6,861 nt of DNA, taken from positions 1 through 6,861 of the forward strand of contig JAPYTY010000110.1 in NCBI GenBank assembly GCA_029942065.1. Reading direction: 5' to 3'. Positions 1 to 6,730 of this stretch are shown here, piece by piece. A program made the translations under genes and the position numbers. Position 1 is the stretch's first letter. Each line of letters starts with the position of its first letter. This DNA comes from Acidobacteriota bacterium (GTDB taxonomy: Bacteria; Acidobacteriota; UBA6911; RPQK01; JADFOI01). Below the pieces are notes generated by a model. It was given only the letters and a program-made list of their open reading frames with translations, was not told where the DNA came from and made no database searches.

Positions 1-683
1 CCTTCGGGGATTTGAGGGAGCACCTCCTCCTTGAGAGTGCGGGCACAGCGGGCCAAAAGCAGATCGAAGCACTCCTCAACCTCTTTCAGGCCATAGCGTC
101 GAACCAGTTCGGTGATGCGCCGGACTCCGATCTGGCAGGCGGCGATCTCCGCATCCAGATCTCCCTGCAGCATCTGGGGAAAACGGGAGTTGTTGAGGAT
201 CATGTCATAGAGCGCACGGTTGAGCTGGCCTTCGTCGTACAGCTTGACGGGAGGAATGATGATGCCTTCTTGAAAAATCTCGGTGGTGTCCAGGGACATG
301 CTGCCGGGCTTGACCCCGCCCACATCATGCATGTGCCCGTAGAACTGAATAAAGGCCGCCACCTTGGCCTCCGCAAGGACCGGTGCGGTAATGCAAATAT
401 CGGGCAGATGAGAGATGCCCCCTCCTTTGTAAGGATCATTCCAGATAAAGAGGTCCCCCTCCCGGATGTCCTCGGCAAAGCCCTCCAGGATGGGCTGGAC
501 GTTGGCGGCCGAAGAAACGGCTGAGATCCCCCGGCCCTTCCTGTCAAAGACGGCGGCCCGGTAATCATGCTGCTCCCGGATGACCGTGGAGCGCGCCGTT
601 CGTTCTACTTGAAGCTCCATCTCCTTGCGGGAGGACTCGATGGTCCCTTCCACGATCTCCAGTAAAATGGGGTTTGCCTGCAT
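1..683 (-). CDS. hyuB: Hydantoinase B / oxoprolinase family subunit (HyuB-like), N-terminal 227 residues, cut by window edge
   Basis: This is the partner subunit of HyuA in ATP-dependent amide-ring hydrolases (N-methylhydantoinase, 5-oxoprolinase, caprolactamase) and in related acetone and acetophenone carboxylases. The frame is open from the ATG at 683 to the left edge, so it has a start but no stop here. About 227 residues are visible of a family length normally above 500. The family signatures are clear. NDPYKGGGISHLPDI is at about residues 82-96. HMHDVGG followed by PGSMSLDTTEIFQEG is at about 117-140. IPPVKLYDEGQLN is at about 143-155. The N-terminus MQANPILLEIVEGTI matches the usual opening of the family. 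The only nearby ribosome binding site is weak (AGGCGG, about 6 bases before the ATG). The frame stays open upstream but has no other ATG, GTG or TTG start that looks better. It follows hyuA by 55 bases and is probably third in the operon. The exact substrate is unknown. Confidence 0.93.
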   Translation of the reverse strand, partial: MQANPILLEIVEGTIESSRKEMELQVERTARSTVIREQHDYRAAVFDRKGRGISAVSSAANVQPILEGFAEDIREGDLFIWNDPYKGGGISHLPDICITAPVLAEAKVAAFIQFYGHMHDVGGVKPGSMSLDTTEIFQEGIIIPPVKLYDEGQLNRALYDMILNNSRFPQMLQGDLDAEIAACQIGVRRITELVRRYGLKEVEECFDLLLARCARTLKEEVLPQIPE

Positions 684-738
684 GTCTACCGCCTGGCCGA
701 TTCTGGATGCATCATGACGGGTTGTCCCGGATCTGACT

Positions 739-2799
739 TCATTTCCTGGGAATCGTGATCACAAGATTTCCCAGGGCGTCGACCCCGAGGGTCTGCCCGG
801 GATGGACAACGGTGTTGGTATCGTACTGTTCGATCACCGCCGGTCCGGTCAGCCTGTTGCCTGCCTTTAATTCGGATCGTTGGTAAAGGGGACACTCGAC
901 GAAATTTCGAACCTCTTCGAAGAACACTTTTCGTTGGCCGGTCAATGCTGCCTCCGGGTCAGCTTCTCCTGCAGCGATCGGCCGGGGTTCCAGGTGAGGA
1001 AGCAGTCCCACTGCTGAAACCCTCAGGTTGACGCTCTCGACCAGTTGTTGACCCTGATAGGAATACCCGTAGTTGTCGTGGTGGGCCTGGTGAAAGTTGT
1101 CGAGCATCTGCTTGGCCTTTTCTGGCCCCATCTCCCCGTTTGGAACCGGGACGGTGAGTTCGGAGGCCATACCCTGGTAGCGCAAATCCGCGCCTCTCAG
1201 GAATTCTCTCTGGGCGGCGGGAATGTTCTGTTGCTCCAGGCTGGCGGTGGCTCGGGCTTCCAGATCTGCAAACTGCCGGTTGAGCCGTGGGAAGTCAAAC
1301 TGGTCCTCGCGATGAATGGCGGTGATCAGAAAGTCATCCTTGACGTCAGCCACCAGAAGGCCCAGTGCGCAGCCCAGGCCCGGGTGGGAGGGCACGACCA
1401 CGGTGGGGATTTCCAGGAGCTGGGCCAGTCGGCAGGCGTGCAGCGGCCCGGCGCCCCCCAGGGCAAACAGGGCGAAGTCGTGAGGGTCGCGGCCCCGTCG
1501 AACGGAAACCTGGCGGATGGCGTCGCTCATGTTGAATGCTGCAATCTCAAGAATTCCCTCGGCAGCTTCCTCCACCGACAGTCCCAGTTTTTTGCCGAAT
1601 CGGGTGACCGCCGCATGGGCCAGCTCGGGGTCCAGTTGGATTTCTCCACCCACCAGGAAAGCCGGGATTCTCCCCAGCACGAGATGGGCATCGGTGACCG
1701 TGGGTTCCTCACCCCCTTGACCATAACAAGCAGGTCCCGGGGAGGCCCCCGCCGAACGAGGCCCAACCGTGACCCGGTCTGCGGGACCGATTCCCGCAAT
1801 GGACCCGCCGCCGGAACCGATCGAAATAACATCGACCGTGGGTGCTCGAACCGTGTGAATATCCAGTTCCGCCTCGGGCGTGATGGGCAGGCGGCCCGAT
1901 TCGATCAGAGCCACGTCGGTTGAGGTTCCCCCCATGTCGAAAGAAATGATGTTTTCAAAGCCGCTCTGCCGGCCCAGCCAGGCCATACCCAGCACCGCGG
2001 CCGCCGGGCCGGAAAGGGCAGTGGAAAGAGGCTGTGCCGCGGCGCGGTCAGCCGTGACCACACCTCCTGCCGACTTCATCACGAACAGAGGCGATTTCCC
2101 GCCCAGTTCCTGGAGTCGGTGGCTGAGAGCATTCAGGTAAGAGGAAACCAGCGGCATCAAAACCGCGTTGATGCAGGTGGTCAGGGTTCGCTCGTACTCG
2201 CGAAATTCGCACAGGGTTTCCGAAGAGGTGGCCAGAAAAAGTGAGGGATGTTCTTCAAGCAGGATACGGCGAATCTGGTCTTCATGCCGGGTGTTGGCGT
2301 AGCTGTTGATCAAGGAGACCGCCGCGACCTCGATTCCTTCCGCCTTGAGTTGCCGGGCCAGATTCCTCACCTGTTCCTGATCCAAGGGAACGATGACTTC
2401 TCCGGAGGCGCTGATGCGTTCGGTGATCTCATAGACGCGTTCCAGCGGCACCACCCGGGGGGGTTTGACCCAGTGGTAAATACTTCCACGCTCTCCGGGC
2501 ACGGTCTGGCGGGCAATTTCCAGGATATGGCGAAAACCCTCAGTCGTGATCAAGGCAACTTCCGGAAATCGCCGCTCGATGATGGCGTTGATGGCCACCG
2601 TGGTGCCATGAAGAATGATTTCCAGCTGGGAGGGGGAGAGCCCCAGCAGAGAAAGCGCCTTTTGCAGTCCGTCTTCAAATCCCAGGGCAGGATTTTGCGG
2701 GGTGGAAGCTACCTTGACGCTGTGGACGCGGCCATCTTCACCGATCGTCATCACGTCAGTGAAGGTTCCCCCCGAATCGATGCCGACTCGAATCCCCAA
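739..2799 (-). CDS. hyuA: Hydantoinase A / oxoprolinase family ATP-dependent subunit (HyuA-like)
   Basis: This is the ATP-binding subunit that, with HyuB, activates and opens a cyclic amide, or carboxylates a ketone in some family members; it is probably cytoplasmic. With the TTG start at 2799 it is 686 residues, the usual family length. The ASKHA phosphate-binding loop GIDSGGTFTDV is at residues 6-16. LHGTTVAINAIIERR is at about 63-77. The second nucleotide motif, SFDMGGTSTDVALIESG, is at about 286-302. ISIGSGGGSIA is at about 325-335, RSAGASPGPACYGQGG at about 348-363 and ALGGAGPLHACRLAQ at about 446-460. The C-terminal signatures RYQGMASELTVP (540-551) and GPAVIEQYDTNTVVHPG (652-668) complete the three-domain layout. 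An ATG at 2958 would add 53 residues, but they overlap the nitrilase gene in another frame and do not resemble the family. The TTG lies 8 bases after GGGAG (2812-2808) and gives the conserved N-terminus. hyuA is 5 bases after the nitrilase stop, so the two are probably translationally coupled. Confidence 0.95.
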   Translation of the reverse strand: MGIRVGIDSGGTFTDVMTIGEDGRVHSVKVASTPQNPALGFEDGLQKALSLLGLSPSQLEIILHGTTVAINAIIERRFPEVALITTEGFRHILEIARQTVPGERGSIYHWVKPPRVVPLERVYEITERISASGEVIVPLDQEQVRNLARQLKAEGIEVAAVSLINSYANTRHEDQIRRILLEEHPSLFLATSSETLCEFREYERTLTTCINAVLMPLVSSYLNALSHRLQELGGKSPLFVMKSAGGVVTADRAAAQPLSTALSGPAAAVLGMAWLGRQSGFENIISFDMGGTSTDVALIESGRLPITPEAELDIHTVRAPTVDVISIGSGGGSIAGIGPADRVTVGPRSAGASPGPACYGQGGEEPTVTDAHLVLGRIPAFLVGGEIQLDPELAHAAVTRFGKKLGLSVEEAAEGILEIAAFNMSDAIRQVSVRRGRDPHDFALFALGGAGPLHACRLAQLLEIPTVVVPSHPGLGCALGLLVADVKDDFLITAIHREDQFDFPRLNRQFADLEARATASLEQQNIPAAQREFLRGADLRYQGMASELTVPVPNGEMGPEKAKQMLDNFHQAHHDNYGYSYQGQQLVESVNLRVSAVGLLPHLEPRPIAAGEADPEAALTGQRKVFFEEVRNFVECPLYQRSELKAGNRLTGPAVIEQYDTNTVVHPGQTLGVDALGNLVITIPRK

Positions 2800-2812
2800 C
2801 CGAATTACTCCC
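2800..2812 (-). promoter_or_regulatory. Ribosome binding site that sets the hyuA TTG start
   Basis: GGGAG at 2812-2808 lies 8 bases before the TTG at 2799. It is made of the last codons of the nitrilase gene (CGG GAG) and is followed at once by that gene's TAA stop (2807-2805). This layout supports TTG as the hyuA start and suggests coupling: a ribosome finishing the nitrilase could re-initiate on hyuA. Confidence 0.6.
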
Positions 2813-3887
2813 GGACCGTCACGGTGTCCTTGTGAACGTTCAGTACGGGTTCCGGCCACACCCCCGACTGGTAGTTTTCCTGGATATTTTCCTGGCGCCG
2901 TTCTCGGGTCTCGTTCAGGCCTACGATCGGCTGATCCAGCCAAAGGTTGGATCGCCAACCCCCTTTGGCAGCGGCGTACTCGTGAGAGAACATCTCGGTT
3001 CGAATGGTGCCGCTGCTGAGGGACTGACTGCGGTGATAACGCAAAATGTTGATGTCCACCGTGGCACGGGTCGTGGTTTCTCCGGGTCCCGGAGGGGTGG
3101 AGGTCAGAATTTTTCCAAAATAGTCGATCACCAGAGAGCGCCCGCGTGAAGCTCCCACTCCGCGTCCGGCGTCCAGGTATTCTCCAATGTTGGCCGAGGC
3201 CCAGTAGCTGACCGTGTCATAAGCGCGGGCACACTTGAGAGTATCGGTAATCTCCGTGATCTGATCCTGGAACTCCGAGGTAGGGTGAAGAATGACCTCG
3301 GCTCCATTGAAAACCGTACAGCGAGCCAGCTCTGGAAACATGCATTCACAGCAGGTCAGCACCCCCAGTCGGCCCAGCGGGGTATCCACCACCGGGAAAA
3401 GGGCTTCGCGACCGTAGCGACGGACGAACTCATCGTAGACGTCACAGGGAGACGTGTAGGGAAGTAGAAAAGCATTGTGATTGTGTTTCCAGTGCTTGAG
3501 GATGATCTCTCCCCGGGGATCGATGATGAAGCTGGTATTGAAGAATCGGCCCGGCCACTCGGGATCCTTTTCTAACATGTTGGCGCAGATATAAAGGTTC
3601 CTCTGGCGAGCTTTCTCGGCCAGCAGATCGGTCCAGGGGTTGGGAATTTCCAGGGCCGTGCTGATCCATTCTTCCACGGTCCGTTCCTGCCAAGCGCCGT
3701 TGATGCCGTATTCGGGCATCACCACGATCTTGACGTTGCCCCGGCCGGAGGCACAGGCATAGTCCAGCAGTTCCAGTTGGCGCATCAGGTTCTTGCCGAT
3801 GGCTTCATCCCGGCCCCGGGGGTCGGACGGACACTGATGGGCTTGAGGTTGGATACAGGCGATTTCGTAGGGCTGAATCAAAGTCAT
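2805..3887 (-). CDS. Nitrilase-superfamily carbon-nitrogen hydrolase (amidase / carbamoylase type)
   Basis: This predicted cytoplasmic amidohydrolase has 360 residues with the ATG at 3887. The catalytic Glu-Lys-Cys triad of the superfamily is visible. Glu59 is in VVMPEYG. Lys134 is in LKHWKHN, placed as in the usual KYRK motif. Cys179 is the first cysteine of TCCECMFPELAR, aligned with the family ICYDxxFPE. The following FNGAEVILHPTSE (about 193-205) and SANIGEYLD are also typical. It is longer than the 270-300 residue core. The extra C-terminal 70-80 residues, rich in charged residues, recall the extended tail of aliphatic amidases. The ATG at 3887 was chosen because GGAGGA (3900-3895) sits 7 bases before it and TLIQPYEIACIQPQ fits the first core strand. 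An ATG at 3959 would place the promoter inside the gene. It is first in an operon with hyuA and hyuB, so it may hydrolyse the ring-opened product (carbamoyl or amide). Family assignment is firm; the substrate is inferred from context only. Confidence 0.92.
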   Translation of the reverse strand: MTLIQPYEIACIQPQAHQCPSDPRGRDEAIGKNLMRQLELLDYACASGRGNVKIVVMPEYGINGAWQERTVEEWISTALEIPNPWTDLLAEKARQRNLYICANMLEKDPEWPGRFFNTSFIIDPRGEIILKHWKHNHNAFLLPYTSPCDVYDEFVRRYGREALFPVVDTPLGRLGVLTCCECMFPELARCTVFNGAEVILHPTSEFQDQITEITDTLKCARAYDTVSYWASANIGEYLDAGRGVGASRGRSLVIDYFGKILTSTPPGPGETTTRATVDINILRYHRSQSLSSGTIRTEMFSHEYAAAKGGWRSNLWLDQPIVGLNETRERRQENIQENYQSGVWPEPVLNVHKDTVTVRE

Positions 3888-3894
3888 ATCGGAT

Positions 3895-3900
3895 TCCTCC
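3895..3900 (-). promoter_or_regulatory. Strong Shine-Dalgarno site for the nitrilase gene
   Basis: GGAGGA is followed by 7 bases and the ATG at 3887. It is the best ribosome binding site in the window and decides the start of this gene against the longer reading from 3959. Confidence 0.75.
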
Positions 3901-3930
3901 AGGTCAGGGCATTGTTTCCATTCCGAGCGG

Positions 3931-3959
3931 ATTATATCGCGGAGGGAATTCAGGGACAA
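3931..3959 (-). promoter_or_regulatory. Sigma70-like promoter of the nitrilase-hyuA-hyuB operon
   Basis: On the minus strand, TTGTCC (3959-3954, four of six matches to TTGACA) is separated by exactly 17 bases from a perfect TATAAT (3936-3931). Transcription would start near 3924, giving a leader of roughly 37 bases that contains the GGAGGA site. A small palindrome, TCCGAGCGGA (3922-3931), sits at the expected start point. The -35 box overlaps the U-tract of the terminator just upstream, so the two signals are packed end to end. Confidence 0.6.
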
Positions 3960-4021
3960 AAAAAAGAAGGGGTCTGCTCATCCGTCTTCCTACGTCGGAG
4001 AGTCGGTGACCAGCCCCCTTC
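3958..4021 (-). terminator. Intrinsic terminator upstream of the operon promoter
   Basis: On the minus strand GAAGGGGGCTG (4021-4011) pairs with CAGACCCCTTC (3976-3966), 10 of 11 positions. A second short stem inside it is formed by CGG/TGA (4004-4009) with TCA/CCG (3978-3984). The hairpin is followed at once by eight T (3965-3958). No protein gene lies upstream on this strand within the window. It therefore ends either a small RNA or a leader transcript running toward the nitrilase. The plus strand has no T-tract beside the stem, so a plus-strand role is unlikely. Confidence 0.65.
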
Positions 4022-4038
4022 AGAGGGGAAACTGATGC

Positions 4039-4070
4039 GCCTGGGGCACTAGGGGGGGGATGCCCCAGGC
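4039..4070. repeat. Perfect 10-bp inverted repeat, 12-base loop
   Basis: GCCTGGGGCA (4039-4048) and TGCCCCAGGC (4061-4070) form a perfect stem. The loop contains a run of eight G (plus strand), or eight C on the minus strand. It has no T-tract after it on either strand, so it is not a terminator alone. It is more likely part of the structured RNA proposed for 3958-4130. Confidence 0.7.
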
Positions 4071-4256
4071 TGGGAACTAACCTGCCGATTGGTCAGGGGG
4101 GAAGCCAACCGGGCTGTCACCTCAACAGTAAGCACGTGGTGTGCCACTGCTCTTGCCGGGTGCGAAAAAATAGGATAATTCCTGACAGTTCAATGAGTTA
4201 CTGGATTAAATGAGTGTTCCTTGAGAAGCGCCGACGGGCTTCGATGGACCCAGGAA

Positions 4257-4366
4257 TGTAAACTCAGGATTACAAATTTCCTGTTTAGGTAGATTAAGCT
4301 ATTGAAAAAAAATGGCTTTCTATGGTGTGCTTAAATTTGCCAACTTGATGTAACCCTGAGTTTACA
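4257..4366. repeat. 110-bp segment bounded by 18-bp inverted repeats (MITE-like or paired operators)
   Basis: TGTAAACTCAGGATTACA (4257-4274) and TGTAACCCTGAGTTTACA (4349-4366) are inverted copies with one mismatch in 18. A shorter inner pair, TTAAGC (4294-4299) and GCTTAA (4329-4334), is nearly concentric. The interior is more AT-rich than its surroundings and has no convincing gene. TGT...ACA ends are common in transposable elements, but I see no target-site duplication next to the arms. Each arm also reads as TGTAA-N8-TTACA, a dyad that could bind a dimeric regulator. Both readings remain open. Confidence 0.65.
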
Positions 4367-4370
4367 GGTA

Positions 4371-4555
4371 GGCCTGAAAAGGTCCGGAAATCCGGTTCCG
4401 TCACTTGTGGGTAAAACGCCAGACACCGTCCTAGTCCCCGGTCGGGGGACCGCCGGGGCTGCCGAGTCCATTCGGTCATGGAGTCACCCAAAATTTGAAT
4501 CAGAGGCCGGAAGCCCTTATCCTTCAATCAAGGTGAATGGACGGTATGCCGTACT
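4371..4555 (+). promoter_or_regulatory. Upstream region of the DUF5916 gene with weak promoter and small hairpins
   Basis: A possible promoter is TTGAAT (4495-4500), a 17-base spacer and TATCCT (4518-4523), four of six matches in each box. It would give a leader of about 25 bases. Several small stems are present: CCGGA/TCCGG at 4384-4395, GTCCCC/GGGGAC at 4434-4450, GAGTCCAT with ATGGAGTC (one mismatch) at 4464-4485, and ACGG/CCGT at 4541-4552. No strong Shine-Dalgarno site precedes the ATG at 4556. The promoter call is tentative. Confidence 0.25.
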
Positions 4556-6724
4556 ATGAATTGGAGACTTGAGACGGGGGCTGCCCTGGTTGTGCTTGCC
4601 CTTCTGACAGCAGGAGGTCCACCATTGTCGGCCTCCTCCGGCCCCAGCACCCGAATTCTTCAAGCGCTTCCAGCCGCCCAACCGCCTGTTCTGGACGGCA
4701 TCCTGGAGGATGGGGTCTGGGAGGGCGTTCCGCGAACCGAGCCCTTCCAGCAAAAGGAACCCACCGAAGGCGAGGCTGCCTCTGAACTCACCTATGTTCA
4801 GGTGATCTACACCGAGGAGAGTGTGTTTTTTGGCATCACCTGCCGGGATTCCTCGCCTGAGGGAATCGTGGCAACCGAGCTGCGCCGCGACGGCGACCTT
4901 AGCAAGGACGACAGTTTCTGGATTCTCATCGACTCCTTCCATGATCACCGCAATGCCTTTCTTTTTGCCACCAACCCACAGGGCACTCAATATGACGCGC
5001 TGGTCATCGATGAAGGGAAGGAGACCAACCGAAACTGGGACGAAGCGTGGCGTGTGGCTGCTAATCGAGACGAGACCGGCTGGAGTGCCGAGATTGAAAT
5101 TCCCTTCAATATTCTGAGGCTGGGAAAATCGGACGCTGAAATCGGGTTGGAGTTCAAGCGCGTGATTCGCCGCAAGAACGAGTTTGTCTACTGGAACTCG
5201 TGGGAAAGGGACTTTCGTTTTGAAGAGGTTTCCAGGGCCGGGCATCTGTCGGGACTCGAAAGCCATGAGATAGCCAATCCCTGGCGTATGAAGGGCTTCG
5301 TGGTTGGCGGTATCGGGGAGAAGGGAGCCCAGGGCTGGGCGAACCGGTCCGACGCTGGTATCGAGGATCTCAAATGGCGGCTGAGTCCCACCCTGACCGC
5401 TGACATGACTCTCCGAACCGACTTCGGCGAAGTGGAGGTCGACGCCCAGCAATCCAATTTCAGTAATCCCCGTCGTCAGCTCCTGTTCCCGGAAAAGAGG
5501 GAGTTTTTTCAGGAAGGAGCCGGCTTTTTTGATTTCAGTGCGCGCATGGAGGAGGGCATCAGCAGAACCACCTTTCAAGGTTTCTTCAGCCGCCGGATCG
5601 GCCTGTCACGGGACGGCCAGAGAATTCCCATTCTGGGCGGCGGCAAGGTCACCGGAAGAATCGGGGGGCTTTCCATCGGGGCGCTCGATATGCAGACCGA
5701 GGAGGAGGGAGCCTTTGCTTCCACCAACTACAGCGTTCTGCGTTTGAGGCAGGATCTGTTTTCACGCTCCAGCATCGGGGCCATTGTCACCAACCAATCG
5801 GGAGGCGGCACCTACAATCGGGCGGCCGGTATCGACGGCCGCTTTATCCTGTTCGATAATCTCACCCTGGAAGGCTTTCTGATGCGTTCGGCCGAACCGG
5901 GGGTCCGAGAGGAGCGGGGAGCCTATCATGTCAAGGGGTACTGGCAGAGCGACCTGTGGATTGTCGGGGCCGGCCATTTGACCCTGGATCCGAATTTCAA
6001 CCCGGCCATGGGTTTTGTGGGGCGTTCCGACGTGCGCAAGACAATCGGAGATGTGACCTACAAGCCGAGACCCGACATCAGCTGGATTCGCCAGCTCGAA
6101 CTGCGCGGATTTTATGAATACATCACCACTCCGGACAACAAGGTGCTTCAAAAAGTGGGGCACTACATCCTGCGCTTCATGTTTGAAAGGGGAGATGGAT
6201 TTCGCCTCGCCCTGCATAATCGCGTCAACCGTCTCTTTGAGCCCCTTCTCCTGGCGCCCGGGAACGAGATAGCCCCGGGAGACTACCCGGGCGGAGATAA
6301 CTGGTCGTTTACCTATAACTTCAATCCCGCCAGTCGGCTCTCCGGGATGGTCCGCTACGGATTTCAGGATGATTATTTCGGGGCCTGGAGAAACTACTGG
6401 CGGATTTCCCCTCAATGGAAACCCTCGCCTTCCTGGATTGTGGATTTCAGCTACGATCTGGAGCAGATCCGTTCCCCTCACGACTTTACCAGCCACGTCG
6501 TGAACCTTGGTATCAACTTCGCTGTGAACACCCGTTTCATCACCAGCACCATCCTGCAATACAACAATCTGCTGGAGATCAAGGGCATCAATTTCCGCCT
6601 GAACTACATCTATCAACCGGGAGACGATTTTTTCTTTGTCTACCGGGATGTCCGCAACGGTCTCCAGCCCGAATTCAGCGACCGGGCCCTTCTGGTCAAA
6701 TTCACCCGCTCGTTTGATTTTTAG
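4556..6724 (+). CDS. Exported DUF5916 protein with N-terminal CBM9-like domain, probable outer-membrane beta-barrel
   Basis: This is a complete gene for 722 residues. Residues 1 to about 26 look like a signal peptide: a short start with Arg4, a hydrophobic core LVVLALL, and likely cleavage after LSA. Residues about 35-235 match the CBM9-like beta-sandwich usually fused to DUF5916. Motifs there include PPVLDGILEDGVWEG (43-57), DDSFWILIDSFHDHRNAFLFATNP (118-141), GWSAEIEIPF (175-184) and VYWNSWERD (211-219). DUF5916 follows, with LRTDFGEVEVDAQQSNFSNPR (286-306) and LLFPEKREFFQEGAGFF (309-325). The rest shows alternating, aromatic-rich strands and ends in KFTRSFDF with a terminal Phe, the usual outer-membrane insertion signal of beta-barrels. 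The function of DUF5916 proteins is not established; binding or uptake of glycans or other ligands is a guess. It is transcribed away from the hydantoinase operon, so a shared role is not implied. The start lacks a strong ribosome binding site but gives the signal peptide. Confidence 0.92.
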   Translation: MNWRLETGAALVVLALLTAGGPPLSASSGPSTRILQALPAAQPPVLDGILEDGVWEGVPRTEPFQQKEPTEGEAASELTYVQVIYTEESVFFGITCRDSSPEGIVATELRRDGDLSKDDSFWILIDSFHDHRNAFLFATNPQGTQYDALVIDEGKETNRNWDEAWRVAANRDETGWSAEIEIPFNILRLGKSDAEIGLEFKRVIRRKNEFVYWNSWERDFRFEEVSRAGHLSGLESHEIANPWRMKGFVVGGIGEKGAQGWANRSDAGIEDLKWRLSPTLTADMTLRTDFGEVEVDAQQSNFSNPRRQLLFPEKREFFQEGAGFFDFSARMEEGISRTTFQGFFSRRIGLSRDGQRIPILGGGKVTGRIGGLSIGALDMQTEEEGAFASTNYSVLRLRQDLFSRSSIGAIVTNQSGGGTYNRAAGIDGRFILFDNLTLEGFLMRSAEPGVREERGAYHVKGYWQSDLWIVGAGHLTLDPNFNPAMGFVGRSDVRKTIGDVTYKPRPDISWIRQLELRGFYEYITTPDNKVLQKVGHYILRFMFERGDGFRLALHNRVNRLFEPLLLAPGNEIAPGDYPGGDNWSFTYNFNPASRLSGMVRYGFQDDYFGAWRNYWRISPQWKPSPSWIVDFSYDLEQIRSPHDFTSHVVNLGINFAVNTRFITSTILQYNNLLEIKGINFRLNYIYQPGDDFFFVYRDVRNGLQPEFSDRALLVKFTRSFDF

Positions 6725-6730
6725 CCGCAC

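Larger units (their letters stand above)
3958..4130 (-). ncRNA. Candidate structured small RNA or leader RNA, unknown family
   Basis: Four stem-loops follow each other on the minus strand and end in the intrinsic terminator. CTGT/ACAG is at 4128-4114. CCGGTTGG/CCAATCGG is at 4112-4085. A perfect 10-bp stem is at 4070-4039. The terminator hairpin is at 4021-3966. The second stem has a G-T pair that is good in minus-strand RNA (G-U) but an A-C mismatch in plus-strand RNA, which favours minus-strand transcription. The region codes for no convincing protein. I found no strong promoter: TTGAAC at 4193-4188 with a T-rich box 15-17 bases on is weak. The 5' end is therefore a guess, and I do not recognise an RNA family. 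Confidence 0.3.

Noticed and set aside
12..524. Plus-strand open frame of 170 codons at the left edge
   Set aside because: The minus strand of the same bases encodes an unmistakable HyuB N-terminus, so this is its shadow.
1045..1923. Plus-strand open frame of 292 codons inside hyuA
   Set aside because: Antisense to conserved hyuA sequence; its translation is low in recognisable structure.
2800..2958. Longer hyuA starting at ATG 2958
   Set aside because: The 53 extra residues overlap the nitrilase gene, look unlike the family, and no ribosome binding site supports them.
3888..3959. Longer nitrilase starting at ATG 3959
   Set aside because: It would cover the TATAAT promoter and the GGAGGA site, and the added 24 residues do not fit the core fold.
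4257..4366. Complete insertion sequence
   Set aside because: Only inverted arms are present; there is no transposase frame between them and no visible target duplication.
3960..4555. tRNA, tmRNA, SRP, RNase P or 6S RNA gene, or CRISPR array
   Set aside because: I compared the stems and motifs with what I remember of these RNAs and found no match; there are no regularly spaced repeats.
4517..5578. Minus-strand open frame of 353 codons opposite the DUF5916 gene
   Set aside because: It is antisense to a well-supported gene with clear family motifs. Its translation shows no domain and no ribosome binding site; long antisense frames are common at this base composition.
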